Positions 1 to 11,392 of a DNA stretch of 64,000 bases are shown one piece after another. Positions within the stretch are counted from its first letter, which is position 1. Every line of letters begins with the position of its first letter. The position numbers and the translations under genes are program-made. The notes beneath the pieces are model-generated. The model had not been told where the DNA came from. It ran no database searches and saw nothing but the letters and a program-made list of their open reading frames with translations. This stretch comes from Rhizomys pruinosus (taxonomy: Eukaryota; Chordata; Mammalia; Rodentia; Spalacidae), in contig VZQC01007982.1 of NCBI GenBank assembly GCA_009823505.1, positions 1,714,576-1,778,575 on the forward strand. Reading direction: 5' to 3'.

Positions 1-148
1 TGCATAAAAGCTTAAAGAGAAAAGAACTTGGAAGGAAAAAAGTCACTGAGTCAAAAATATGCCCCAAGTACACATACAAACTAATGTGTTGGTGCATTTA
101 TTCTGGATCTATTTACTGTGATTTTGCATATAGTTATAACAGATTGAG

Positions 149-307
149 GCCGGGCGTGGTGGCGCACGCCTTTAATCCTAGCACTTGGGAGGCAGAGGCA
201 GGCGGATCTTTGTGAGTTCAAGGCCAGCCTGGTCTACAGAGTGAGTTCTAGGACAGCTGGGGCTACAGGGAGACCCTGTCTCAAAAAGACAAAAAAACAA
301 AAACAAA
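149..307 (+). repeat. B1 SINE with 11-bp target duplication
   Basis: Full-length B1 (7SL-derived): conserved head, central 'gaggcagaggcagg', and an A-rich tail. It is bounded by the direct repeat aacagattgag at 138-148 and 308-318, which fixes both ends and shows insertion by L1-type target-primed reverse transcription. Confidence 0.93.
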
Positions 308-332
308 AACAGATTGAGAAGTCACAAACTTC

Positions 333-500
333 AGCCAGTAAGATGATTCAGTGTGTATGGGTGTTTGCTGCCAAGCCTGACATCCTGAGATCAATCCCCA
401 GGGCCCCACATGATGAAAGGAGAGAACCAACTCCCACAAATTGTCCTCTGACCTCCATACAAGAGCACACGCACATAAATAATGAATTAACAAATAAAGA
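333..500 (+). repeat. B3 SINE
   Basis: Diverged B3: 'gtgtttgctgccaagcctga', 'atcaatccccagggccccac' and 'gtcctctgacctccatac' match the B3 body in order, followed by an A/T-rich tail. Confidence 0.7.
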
Positions 501-547
501 TCAATCTATCAATACAATTTTTAATACAATTTTTTAAACTGAACACT

Positions 548-769
548 TATTTATTTATTTATTATTTTATGTGTATGAAATGTACTGTCTGCATATAGGT
601 TGGTGCACCCATGTCGTGCAATGCCATGGAGGTCAGAAGAGGGCATCGGATTCCCCTGGAACTGGAGTTAAAGACGGTTCTTAGCCGCTATGTGGGTGCT
701 GGGAATCGAATCTGGGTCCTCTGCAAGAGCAGTCACTGCTCTTAACTGCTGAGCCATCTCTCCAGCCCC
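548..769 (-). repeat. B2 SINE, antisense
   Basis: Complete antisense B2: starts with the reverse of the A-rich tail and ends at 'gagccatctctccagcccc', the tRNA-like head. The flanks share 'aatacaatttt' (about 521-531 and 773-783), a probable target duplication. Confidence 0.9.
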
Positions 770-882
770 TGAATACAATTTTGAAAAGAATTAAGAGGTC
801 ACAAATCCAAGAAGCCAGAAGATTGCTACTATGTATGGCTCCCTAAATGATGATCTAATATTACCTTAAAAATAAGGCAAGA

Positions 883-1112
883 GGGACTGGAGAGATGGCT
901 CAGTGGTTAAGAGTGCTGACACTGCTCTTGTAGAGGACATGTGTTCAATCCCCAGCACCCACATGACAGCTGAGAACCATCTTTAACTCCAGTTCCAGGG
1001 AAATCCAACACCCTCTTCTGACCTCCGCGGCATTGCACGACACGGGTGCACCAACCTACATGCAGACAGTACACTCATACACATAAAAAATAAAATAAAT
1101 AAAAATAAAGTT
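883..1112 (+). repeat. B2 SINE
   Basis: Starts 'ggactggagagatggctcag' and ends 'acacataaaa' plus an A-rich tail. The target sequence aataaggca lies just before it (871-879) and again after its tail (1131-1139). Confidence 0.92.
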
Positions 1113-1139
1113 TAAAAATAATTAAAAAAAAATAAGGCA

Positions 1140-1296
1140 CCGGGTGTGGTGGTGCACACCTTTAATCCTAGCACTTGGGAGGCAGAGGCAGGTAGATCTT
1201 TTTGAGTTCAAGGCCAGCCTGGTGTACAGAGTGAGTTCCAGGACAGCTGGGGCTACAGGGAGACCCTGTCTCGAAAAGACCAAAAAAAAAAAAAAG
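1140..1296 (+). repeat. B1 SINE
   Basis: Full-length B1 inserted directly after the preceding B2's target duplicate. It shares that target sequence with the B2 and the next B1. Confidence 0.9.
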
Positions 1297-1302
1297 CAAG
1301 AA

Positions 1303-1460
1303 GCTGGGCTTGGTGGAGCACACCTTTCATCCCAGCACTCAGGAAGCAGAGGCAGGCAGATCTCTGTGAGTTCAAGGCCAGCCTGCTCTACATATGACAG
1401 CTGTGGCTACAGGGCTACTCTGTCTCAAAAAGACCAAACAAACCAACAAAAACTAAAAAA
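1303..1460 (+). repeat. B1 SINE (older copy)
   Basis: Second head-to-tail B1, with an internal deletion after 'gcctgctctacat'. A third copy of aataaggca follows at 1461-1469, closing the cluster. Confidence 0.85.
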
Positions 1461-1549
1461 AATAAGGCAGGAGATGGTAAAGTAAGTGTTCAATATGTAG
1501 AAATCTCAGGATTCAATCTCCAACTCCAAAAAGAAAAGAAAAAAAAAAA

Positions 1550-1695
1550 TAGGGCTCAATGATTAAGAGCATTAGCTGGTCTTGCATAAAGAGTTCAGTT
1601 CCTAGCGTACACATGGGGCAGCTCAAACTCCTGTAACTCGGCTCCAGGGTGTGCAATGCCTCTGCCCTCCGAGGGCACCAGCACACGTACTCATT

Positions 1696-1698
<3 letters not shown>
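1550..1698 (+). repeat. Degenerate B2-like SINE
   Basis: 'gggctcaatgattaagagca' and 'tcttgcataaagagttcagt' are diverged B2 head and body. It runs into a CA repeat. Confidence 0.55.

Positions 1699-1742
<44 letters not shown>
1699..1742 (+). repeat. (CA)n microsatellite
   Basis: Uninterrupted CA dinucleotide run of about 44 bp at the 3' end of an old SINE. Confidence 0.97.
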
Positions 1743-1744
<2 letters not shown>

Positions 1745-1866
1745 TTGAGAATCTCCTTGTAGTCCCAGTTGGCCTGAAGCTCACTATAGTCTGGCCTTGA
1801 TTTCCCAGAGATCTGTCCTCCTCTGTTTCCTGAGTGCTACGATTAACAGTGTGTGCCACCATGTCC
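1743..1866 (-). repeat. B1 SINE, antisense, diverged
   Basis: Antisense B1 landmarks in order: 'gtagtcccagttggcctgaa', 'ctggccttga', 'cctgagtgctacgattaa', 'gtgccaccatgtcc'. Confidence 0.8.
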
Positions 1867-3486
1867 AACAAATATAAAGTAAAATTTAAAGAAAAGAAAA
1901 ATGGTAAACACAAATGAGAAAAAAATATACAAAAACCAATCAACCCAACAAAACGCAGCCTGAGGACTACAGACAATGACCCAGTATGTAGGACAAATGA
2001 CCTTCTGGCCCTCAGTGACTTTTCACTGACATTGGTGATATGACCACATGCTACCAAGAACATCAGGGAACCACAGAACATGAGAATTTAGGTGAACACC
2101 ATGCCACCAGGCCAACTTCTGCAAATCAGAAAGGCTAAGCAGCTTACTCTAGTTGTACACTTAGCCAGACAGAGGAATGAATCTAGAGCTCTCAGGCCTT
2201 CCCTGGTTCCAGGTCTTTCTACTTTTGTACTTCCCACAGGACTCTGAGCCCAGAGAGTTTCTGAGACAATCTCAAATTCTTTTCTGCATCTTCCATGTGA
2301 AATGTACATAACTGAAAAAAAATGTACATAAATGATAATGTAGCAGGGCACATAAAGGGATCTCAGGGATACCACGGCCCAAACACACAGCAGCTCATTG
2401 GAAGCAAAGGGGGACCCAGAGGAAGCCAGTAACCAAGGGTTTCCTCTGGTAGAAAGAAAGAGTCCTTCCTTCAGGATACCCATGAAGACCAGCCAGGGCA
2501 CAGGGATCCATGGGTGAGTCCGCCTTCGTTAGCAGACTGTGATCTTCTGAAATGTGCCAGAGGAGAGCATGGGACATCTCCACAGGGATAGAAATACCAT
2601 ACAGGCTCATGATCGGTGTACATGGTGACAGTATTTCAATTCCTCAGTCCTAACCAATTTGGCATTCTGCCAGTCAGTCGGTGTTCCCACATCCTCTGCT
2701 GGCTCCTGGGCCCACCCGTTTCTATATTGAGTTGCTCTTCACCATAAATAACGAACAGGAGCCAGGCACGAAAGAAAGGCTGTCCCATGGGCCAACAAAG
2801 GGCAGGAAGTGCTGGGCGGAGGCCCTGTGTGTCCCTCCCAGAGCCCAGCTCACCTGGTTGGGCTATTGGAGCCTTTGTGAAAAAAAAAAAAAAAGTCAGA
2901 CCCAAGTCCCTAACTTCCTGCCATTTGTCAGGCTGGGCTGTGACCCGGCATTCACTGAGATGCTTGCTGCTCCCAACAATGCACACATACATCCTTTGGA
3001 AAAATTCTCTCCTCTCTCCTGTCCAGGCTTAAGAGATTTTTATGGAAGCAGCTGCAGGGCCCCAGGCTGAATGGTGGAAAGTTTAGGTTGGGTTTCTGAG
3101 CCCCATTGGAAAGAGGAGAGGCAGGGCTACAGGTCAGGGTTGCCAAAGCACCCAGCTGAAACCATGGGGGAGGGTCTGTGTCTGTGGCTTATTGCCTCCT
3201 GCTCCTGCCAAGCATTCTAGAGAGAGGTCTCATCCAAACTGCTTCCTTGGAACCTCAGAGACCACCACTGCCCAAGTACAAGACAGACTCAGAGTTATTG
3301 CACCCTGTGGCTGGCTGGTGGGGTACTCTACTCATGCTCAGGGTCAAGGCTGACATTGAAGGCAGCTTGGAGCAGGCATATCCAACCAGTAGCCCATAGG
3401 CTACATGCAGCCACAATTGGCCACATAGCTATGAATGGAGACAAACACCAAATATAAACTTGTTTAAAATATTAAGAGATTTTTCG

Positions 3487-3488
<2 letters not shown>
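1867..3488. other. Unique sequence, no gene recognised
   Basis: No SINE or LTR and no open frame with recognisable protein similarity. It contains A-runs and ordinary single-copy-looking DNA. Short open frames here lack family motifs. Confidence 0.5.
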
Positions 3489-3522
<34 letters not shown>

Positions 3523-3540
3523 TGTGTGTGTGTGTGTGTG
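3489..3540 (+). repeat. (TG)n microsatellite
   Basis: TG dinucleotide run with one interruption (tctg). Confidence 0.97.
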
Positions 3541-5562
3541 AATCCACTGCACAGTTCTTGAACAGGAACTTTGTAGTTGATAACATCTTTTGTGATGTTA
3601 AAATATTGGACACATTTGAAAAGGGTGATGGTAGCCAGTAGAGGTCACCAGGACCAGGACCAGCCAAGGCAGTGGCAGGGTTTTAGGCTTGACCCTGTGG
3701 GAGGAGAGTCAGGACAGCATCACCAGTCGACAACAGAGCAATGACTTCACCAAAGCTCTGCTTGCTTGAGCTGCTGCTCAGCCCTGGCCAAGACTATAAT
3801 ATAATTAATTGGTGACTTGCAGACATCGGGGAGACATTGACAAAGTGGGCGCTGTCCTCTGTGAACAGAAGCAAAAGAGATGTTGGTGAGTCTTCCATTG
3901 GGCTAGGGCTGCCCCATTGAGGATGGTCTTGAGATGATGCTCTGAATTAAAGAAAAAGAAAGCTGGGTAAACTGGTCTGTGGTAAGCTGGTCAGGTTATT
4001 CAGTTTCAAGAGTAATCCTTTATTCCAGGGTCATGTTTTTCCTTCCTTCCCTACTGCCCAAAGTTGCTTTTATTTATGGTAACACAGTACCTAAGAGTTA
4101 TTCGTATGATGACGTTGAGCGGGTAGTCCGTGCTAGCTTTCTAAATAAAAGCAACCCAACAATCAGCAGCCTAGCAGCCCTTACTGGGGGCCAAGAGAAA
4201 AGTCAGAGGCCAGGCTGCTGCTCTCAGGGAGGTTATGACGCAGTGCACGTCACAGGCCTGCAGTGACTCTGTGAAGAACTCAGAGGGAGGCCCCTTGCTT
4301 GCATCCACCCTCTCCAGTAACACTGGCTGAATGGATGACTGGATGACCAGAGAGCATCAAAGGGGACATCAGAAAACCTGGACTTGAGACAGTGGAAGAA
4401 CTACTAATGGCAATGACATGGAGGACCAAAAGAGCCTGGGGGGCTGCGAGGGGAAATACTTACTGGAGAAGTGGAATTCATGGGATCCTAAGTATCCCTT
4501 GGAAAAATGTCTTCAGACTTGATGGAGCCAGGAGAAGGGAGCCATGGACTGTTCTTGAACAGAGAAGTACCTGGACATGACAGTTGTTATCTATTCTTTG
4601 GTGACTGAGAGCGAAGGAGCTGGAAGTGTAGGGGCATGGGGACGGGGGGGCGGGGTGCTGGTAAGAGGCACTGCCAGGAGGCCAAGGATTCAAGGAGGTG
4701 ACAGGTCGTGGTCTGGGCATCTCAGGGAGTTCTGAAGAGGCTGCAGAGATGGGAGGTGGAGGGTTTAGAACAGGACAGATGGAAACCCCGGTTTGGGAAC
4801 TGAGGACTTTGAGAAGAAACTGAACCTGCAAATGGAGGCTCAGCTACCTGGGGTTGGGGTAAGGAGTGGAGCTCCCTGACAGCAACCTCGGCCCACAGGG
4901 AGGGGAGAAAAGGTAGCTCATAGCTCGGGGTGCTCTGTGGAAGGGGAGCCAGGTGGAAGAGGATGCTCCCAAGGAAGCCTCCATCTTGGCTAATACCCGA
5001 GTCTCCCCCCTCCCCCCGGGCAGGGTTATCTTGGACAAAAGGAGGAAGGACCACCAGGGATGAGCAGCACCATCCCTGGGGATCAGGATGGCCGCTGGGC
5101 TTGCAGACCGGTCCCACCCAGGCTCTCAGCTTAGATAACCCTGAGCTATTTCAGGAAGAAAGCTCTAAGAAGATAAACAGGCTGGGGCCAGCAGATGGAC
5201 AGATAGCCTGCCCTTAATCCCAAGGAGAGGCAGAGAGGGACCTGTGGGGACAGGAAGATGCCAAAGTTCATCAGAGGGGGAGGAGGTGGGATTGGAGCCG
5301 ACCTGGGAGCCTCTGCTCTGGCTGGGGAGGGGGCAGTATGTCCCTGTGTCTCCAGCTCTGACATGGGTGACAGGAAAAGTTCCTGGGCTTGTGATAGGCA
5401 GTAGAGACAGGAGTTTGCTGAGGTCACCACAAAGCCAGGAGACATAAATCTTACTTGGTGTCTTAATGCCCGGGAGTAACACCAGCTTGCAGGCCTTCGG
5501 AATTCAGCTGTCTATCAATTCGCAGCCTGCATTTATTGAAGCCGTAGTCCTAGTGAGGTGCA

Positions 5563-5565
<3 letters not shown>
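3541..5565. other. Unique sequence, no gene recognised
   Basis: About 2 kb with no SINEs, moderately GC-rich in its second half (4600-5450). Several short open frames exist on both strands, but none shows a domain, signal peptide or splice pattern I can defend. The low repeat density, compared with the rest of the window, is the only notable property. Confidence 0.5.

Positions 5566-5614
<49 letters not shown>
5566..5614 (+). repeat. (GA)n microsatellite
   Basis: Uninterrupted GA dinucleotide run of about 49 bp. Confidence 0.97.
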
Positions 5615-5618
<4 letters not shown>

Positions 5619-5639
5619 AGTTTTAGCAGTTTTAGCAGT

Positions 5640-6085
5640 TTTATGGGTATAGGTGGGGTATATGTTCAGCCTTTTCCATGTGGGGGTGGTTATGGGTATT
5701 CCGAAGTTGTGTATATGTGAGTGTCGTATGTAGTTAGTCGTGACACTTGGTGTATGTGTACTTTTTATATGTGAGAAATGTGTGGGTGTGGTGTGTGTAT
5801 GTATACCTGGTGTGTGTGCAGGTCATAGAGGCTGGTGTGTGTGTGGGGTTAGGTGTGGGTTAAGTATGCATATGTGGGGTTACATGTAGGTGTAGGTATA
5901 TATGTGGGTTAGGTGTGTGTATAGGAGGTGCGTGTATATGGGGTCATGTGTATCTGGGTGTGGGTGTGTATATGGGGCTAGGTGTGTATGTAGACCTGTG
6001 TGATGGAAGTGGTGTGTGTTGTATGTACTACGGACACTAGCATTAGATGTGAGGCATGTGGTACAGCACGCAGGTGTGTGTGCCT
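5640..6085 (+). repeat. Degenerate TG-rich minisatellite
   Basis: About 450 bp of irregular G/T-rich units such as 'gtgtgggttaggtgtg', 'tatatggggt' and 'gtgggtgtg'. There is strong G-over-C strand asymmetry and no single fixed period. Confidence 0.75.
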
Positions 6086-6795
6086 ACGGGTATGCATGGA
6101 GCAGAGTATGTCGAGGTAGCAGGTGGGGAGTATGACCTGGCTCCTGAAGGCTTCATTTCTCTTGGAAGCAGAGCCTTCCCACCTCCTAGCTTTCCCCGGA
6201 GAGTCACTTTGGGGAACCTCCTTGTCTCCCCTGCTCAGGCCAGGCCATATGCTTTCCTGTCAGTTCTATTTGTGCTGTTTCCTCCCTGGGGAGAACACTG
6301 CCCATCCTTTCCACCTTAGAAAGCATCTCTGTCCTTGAAGCTGAGCCCAGCACCTTCACTGGCTATCTGCCCCTCCTCCCCCAGCTTGCCCCTGAGAGCA
6401 CTCCTGCCTATCCTATCCCAGGCCTGAGCGGGGTGTGCAAAGGGTGGTTAGATGCCAGGCTAACTTGAGCCAAAGGTTCCCACTGACAAGGAGCACTTGC
6501 TCCAGGGCTGAAAACTTGGCCTTCCTTGAGCTCTCCTCTCCAAGTCCTAACCATGTTCCTTCTTCCTTGTCACTCTGCCTCTTCTCATGTTCCTACGTAG
6601 GTGTTTTTTTTTTTTTTTCTAATTCTTTCCCATTAGATTGCAGTAATTAAAGCAAATGTTGATAATGTATTTTCTAGACTAGGCAGAGGAGATGGAATTG
6701 GTCAGCCCTCAGAGTTGCTCATGGCCTTCAAGCTCAGACTCAACATTGCAGAGAGCATTGAGCAAGCCCCTTGTGGGGCTGGGAGCATGGGTTTA
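6086..6795. other. Unique sequence, no gene recognised
   Basis: Single-copy-looking DNA with C/T-rich stretches at 6340-6420 and 6530-6620 (one T run at about 6604-6619). No repeat family or coding signal found. Confidence 0.45.
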
Positions 6796-7058
6796 CTTTT
6801 TAATTTTTATTTTAATTAATTAATTAATTAATTTATTTATTTTTTATGTGTATGAATGTGCTATCTGCATGTAGGTTTGTGCGCCCGTGTCCTGCAATGC
6901 CGCAGAGGTCAGAAGAGGGCGTTGGATTCCCCTGGAACTGGAGTTCTCCTGGAATTGGAGTTACAGATGGTTCTCAGCCGCCATGTGGGTGCTGGGGATT
7001 GAACCCAGATCCTCTGTAAGAGCAGTCAGCACTCTTAACAGCTAGGCCATCTCTCCAG
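6796..7058 (-). repeat. B2 SINE, antisense, with internal 17-bp duplication
   Basis: Complete antisense B2 preceded by an AATT/ATTT-rich tail. The body segment 'ctggaactggagttctc' (6932-6948) is followed directly by a near-copy 'ctggaattggagttac' (6949-6964), making it longer than the other B2s in the window. Confidence 0.9.
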
Positions 7059-7240
7059 ACTCTATTTATTATTTTTATTTTATGTGTATTGCCTGCATGT
7101 ATGTAAGTGCACCTGAGTCACACGATGCTCACGGGGGTCAGACGAAGGCATTGGATCTCCTGGAACTGGTGTTACCAATGGCTGCTGGCCACCATGTGGG
7201 AGCTGGGAATCAAACCTGGGTCCTCTGCCTGTGGCTAGTA
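7059..7240 (-). repeat. B2-related SINE, antisense, older
   Basis: Diverged antisense B2: 'gtgtattgcctgcatgtatg', 'ctggaactggtgttacc' and 'ccaccatgtgggagctggga' in order; the tRNA-like head is lost. Confidence 0.75.
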
Positions 7241-9050
7241 TTCTACAGTGACAGGTGTTCTGCAAGGAGCTTTGCAGATAATAAGCAGAGGCTGTTTTAT
7301 ATCATCTGATTTAACTCATGCAACCCTCATCACAGCATGGGGAGGCACGCACAGTCATGTGTTAAAGCCCCATAACGTGAGGAGACAGATGGGCCAGGGT
7401 GACTGACTTCTCCAGGCCCAAATAGGTACCGAATTGAAATGTCAAGGAGTCTGTCCAGCCTCTGTGTTCAGCTTCTGTAGTAACCATTTCTTTCAGCCAA
7501 CCTTCATGCAGTCCTCTGATTAGATAATCATTAGACTCCCGGCCCTCACCAGGGTCAAAGGCATGTGAGACTAGAGCCTGTGCCTGGACCCCTTTCACAG
7601 CTTGCTGTAGCCTCAGCTCCTGGTGGGAAAGATGAAGAGAGGAGCTGGCGCTGTGTGGCTCTGTGGGGAAGGGACCCCTAAAGACAGGAGCGGGACTGGA
7701 GAAGGTGGCAGGAAGGTGACAGGCTAATCCCAAGCCAATGCAAAGTCGTGTTTTCAGGTTGGCCTCTGCTGGGAGTAACCAGGGTTAGGGTTCTCGGAAG
7801 AATACATAGAATGGGCCCCTTAATCATCCCGGAAGAATGGAAGAGGGCCTTGCCTTTCATCAGCTCCCACATCCGTTAGCCGTGGCTATCCCAGCACATG
7901 GATGGATGCTCAGAGCTTGGTCCTGGTTATAGAGGAGCCTTGGGACAGAACTAAGCTGGCTGCAGGTGCTGCTTAGGGCAGAGGCGAGTGCAAGCAGGTA
8001 AGGCCACAGTGCTGCTGGTGACATTGCTTATAACCCACACAGCTAACCAGCACGGCCCTGTGAAGTTTCCCTTTTACTGAGTTGGCTTCTTTTTCCGGGC
8101 TGATAGCTGGCAGACATGTTAGTTTCTCTTTGTTTCCCCCAGAGTGCTCAGCATGGCTCTGGGCACAGAGCCCATGCTCTGATAACAAACTTACTTTCTG
8201 AAGAACAACTTTAGGTTCCAGGAACAAGGGTAGGCTTACTGGAGGTACCAGGGCCTGGCATCCCAGCCAACACCTACTCACTGTTTTAAAATGGGCATGT
8301 GCGGTACTGAATGTACCAGAATTAAAACAGAAGCCAACAAAGTCTCACAGGGGTCCAGAGTTGTGTGCTGTTTACACTGGGGAGACATGAGCATTGGGTT
8401 AGGAGGAGCTTCAGGGAGAGGAAACAGCGAGAACCTTAACAAAGGATCCAGTCAGGAAGCCCAGGGGCTTTTACGAGGACCAGTGTCCAAATGGAACTCA
8501 AGACTGGCCTCAGAATAGTTGAGCTGCCTCTTCTGGGGTAATGGGGGGGGAGGGCAGGAAGAATGAAGGATGCTGGTGGGGGATGCAGTCCTCTGTGGTG
8601 TAGCTGGCAACGGGTGGGGACTGGTCCAGTCAATTAGCCGTTTCCTGAGGCCAGAGATCCCTTCTCCTTTGTGTTGGGGGAGGCAGAGCTTTCCTTCTGC
8701 CCACCCAGGTCTGTGTACGGGGTGTGTCACCTGCTGTATCACAGACATGACATGGACAGGAAGATAAGCTCCGAGTCGGAGTCCACTGGGGTGGAGACTG
8801 CTGTGGGTTGCCTTCTCAGCTGTCCCCCCCCACCCCATCACCGTCTCCCTCCACTTGCCTGTCCTCACCTTCCTTACTAATCTCCAGCAAAGCACCTCAG
8901 AATCCTTGGGCAAAGTCCCTGGCAGAAGGGCCACTCACCTTAGGAACTCCTGCAAGCTCTCATCCACCAGCTGTGTACAATCCGATGACACTGGGTGTGA
9001 AGAAGGAATGAGAGGATCCTGGAACTTTAGTCAAAGAGTGACAGATACAG
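7241..9050. other. Unique sequence, no gene recognised
   Basis: About 1.8 kb free of SINEs. Contains a G8 run near 8545 and a C8 run near 8825. Open frames up to 160 codons (antisense, 8452-8934) have low-complexity, proline/serine-rich content and no recognisable domain. Confidence 0.5.
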
Positions 9051-9250
9051 CGGCTGGAGAGATGGCTTAGCAGTTAAGAGCACTGGCTACTCTTGCAAAA
9101 GTCTTGGATTTGATTCCTAGCACCCATATGGCAACTAACAATTATCCATATCTCCAGTTCCAGAGGATCCCTCTTCTGACCTCTGCAGGCACTGCATACA
9201 GGGGTGTACTTATATGCGTGCAGGCAGCACACTCATACACATTTATTAAA
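9051..9250 (+). repeat. B2 SINE
   Basis: Head 'cggctggagagatggcttag', tail 'acacatttattaaaa'. Target sequence gagtgacagatacag precedes it (9036-9050) and its start recurs after the A-tail (9263-9271). Confidence 0.9.
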
Positions 9251-9271
9251 AAAAAAAAAAAAAGAGTGACA

Positions 9272-9427
9272 AGCCAGGCATGGTGGCACAGGTCTTTAAT
9301 CCTGGTACTTGGGAGATAGGCAGATTTCTGAGAGTTCAAGGCCACCCTGGTCTATATAGCAAGTTCTAGGCCAGTTGGGGCTACAGGGACACCCTGTTTT
9401 AAAAAGACACCCTACCACCACCCCAAA
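9272..9427 (+). repeat. B1 SINE
   Basis: B1 inserted at the 3' target duplicate of the preceding B2. A third copy of gagtgacagatacag follows at 9431-9445. Confidence 0.9.
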
Positions 9428-9654
9428 AAAGAGTGACAGATACAGTTTGTCCTTCATCTCAAAGGTCTCCCAAATTTAGCAAGTTTTCTACTTTTGCACA
9501 TTCCTGGCTGTGTCTAAGCTTCCTTCAGCCTGGTGTGGTTCAGGTTCAGCCTCTGCCACTGTACAAATAGCAAACAAACAAGAAGTCTCATTCTTGGCAA
9601 GTGCAGTACCTGGGAGGTGTAGCCTCAGCCTCTCCATTGTCTTTTTATTGAAGT

Positions 9655-9860
9655 CCTGACATGGATACAGCTTTGTTCTGGGAAGCAGGATTTACATTCC
9701 ATCACAGGAGATGGGGAAATGGACATTATACCACCAGACAGGAGCACCATGAATAGTGTTAAGCATTATAAAGAAAATAAAACAGGGACGGAGTGGGGGG
9801 ACTTTGGATAAAAGGTCATTATGGAGATGACATTCGACAACTAAAATCTGACCTTCCAGA
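9655..9860 (+). repeat. Possible ancient L2-like fragment
   Basis: 'tttacattccatcacaggag', 'aaagaaaataaaacaggga' and 'ggagatgacattcgacaact' resemble, in order, the 3' part of an ancient mammalian interspersed repeat I associate with L2. The family call is from memory and weak. Confidence 0.35.
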
Positions 9861-10289
9861 TGGATGCAGGATGCATCCTTGGACTATGTCCACTCTTGTG
9901 CCAGCACACACGGATGATGGGATCTTGGGTCCACGTGGGATGGTGGAGATAACGTTGTATCCTTCACATGGGATTAGGCTGGTGACACTAGTCTTCTCTC
10001 TTAGCATGTGTCCTTTGCGGGGTGTCGATGGACAAATATACTGATGGTCAAAGGCCTGCGTGAACCCCTGTGTGAGTCCCTTCCATAGCACCGTGAGCCT
10101 GCTGGATTCTAGCTAACACTAGCTAACACTCCATCTATGGCCTGAGCACCATGGCTTTGTGCTTTCACCAAGTGCTAACAGGGGAGGATATGGGGGCAGG
10201 GGGTCCTTGTTCCTGAAGCAGGTAGAATGTTTCTGCTCTGACGATATGGGACACCAGAAGGAACTATGAGAGAGGAGAGAATTTTAACC

Positions 10290-10727
10290 AAGTCACCATA
10301 AGAAGTACCAGAAATGGGGTGGCTCCAAATGGCAGAAGTTCACTGTCTCCCATTTTGGTGGGAGCAGAGGTCTGAAGTCAGGCACCCATAGATTTCTTTC
10401 TTCTTGGGAACAGAGAATCTGCTCCATGTCTCTCAGATTTTCTGGCATCTATCAGCTGTCTTTATATGCTTTGCTGGTGACACTGTCACTCCAGTCTCTG
10501 TCCCTTCATCATATGGCAATCTCTCTGTGTGTCTGTGTCCAAATTTCCCTCTTCTTATATGGACCCCAGTCATTGGATTAGCCCTCATGCTAATTACCTT
10601 GTGACGTTTGATAGCAAAGATCCTATTTCCAAATAGGGTCACATTTGCCTGAAGAAGGGGGGCAGGGAAGTTAGGACTTCAAGGCATGCTTTTGTGAGAA
10701 GGTACAATCCAGCTCACAACAGGGTCT
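10290..10727 (-). mobile_element. Ancient MaLR LTR (MLT1-like), antisense
   Basis: Antisense order matches the mammalian-apparent MaLR LTR: 'agcagaggtctgaagtcagg', 'gtgtccaaatttccctcttc', 'ccagtcattggattag', 'cctatttccaaatagggtca', 'ggacttcaaggcatg'. It is heavily mutated, as expected for a family older than rodents. Class III (ERVL-type) non-coding LTR. Confidence 0.75.
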
Positions 10728-10800
10728 AATGTCACTTTGGTTATCAGCATCATTGCGCCATGATCATCACAGAAACTAATGCTAGACAGCAAACAACCTT

Positions 10801-10975
10801 GGGGCTACAAGATGGCTCAGGAGGTAAAGGTGTTTGCTGCCAAGCAGGACCAGACCTGGATCCCCAGGAGCCACACGCCCGGAGAAAACCTACCAAGTCA
10901 TCTTCTTACCTGCACACAGGGCAGGGCACTGAGGCACATGTGTGCTTCTCCCTTATCCCCATACACAATAAACAA
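10801..10975 (+). repeat. B3 SINE, diverged
   Basis: 'ggctacaagatggctcagga', 'ggtaaaggtgtttgctgcca' and 'cacaataaacaaa' mark a B3 head, body and tail. Confidence 0.7.
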
Positions 10976-11130
10976 AAGTGGAAAACAGGGCTAAGAAAGC
11001 ACCTTGAGAATGCATCATCAACAAATGGGATCTGCTTGCTGTGTGTGGGTGGGGTGGGGGGGCAGTCACCTGACTTCAGAAGTCTACTTTGATCCTAGCA
11101 AGGTGGTAACAGTCTTATTTGTTCAGGCTT

Positions 11131-11292
11131 TTTTCTCCTCCTCCTCCTCCTCTTCCTCCTCCTCCTCCTCCTCCTCCTCCTCTTCTTCTTCCTCTTCCTC
11201 CTCCCCTTCCTCCTCCTCCCCTTCCTCCTCCTCCCCTTCTTCCCCTTCTTCCCCTTCTTCCCCTTCTTCCCCTTCCCTTTTCCCTTCTTCTA
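11131..11292 (+). repeat. (TCC)n/(TTCCCC)n polypyrimidine tract
   Basis: About 160 bp almost purely C/T on the plus strand: (CTC)n followed by cttcctcctcc and cttcttcccc units. In translation it gives poly-Ser/Pro/Arg frames that are not genes. Confidence 0.95.
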
Positions 11293-11392
11293 GGTCTCAT
11301 ACTGTAGCCCAGACTGGCCTGGAACGTGTGGCAATCCTCCTGCCTCGGCCTCCACAGGACTGAGATGACAGGTGTCAGCCACCATGCCTATC
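11293..11392 (-). repeat. B1-derived SINE, antisense, old
   Basis: 'actgtagcccagactggcct', 'cctgcctcggcctccacagg' and 'gccaccatgcctatc' are antisense B1/7SL landmarks, well diverged. Confidence 0.65.

Noticed and set aside
1144..1485. Recurring frames with the same peptide core at many places (also 29448, 39625, 40777, 42204)
   Set aside because: All are the sense or antisense reading of B1 elements, not a gene family.
11004..11363. Poly-Ser/Pro and poly-Arg/Gly frames
   Set aside because: Translation of the TCC tract.
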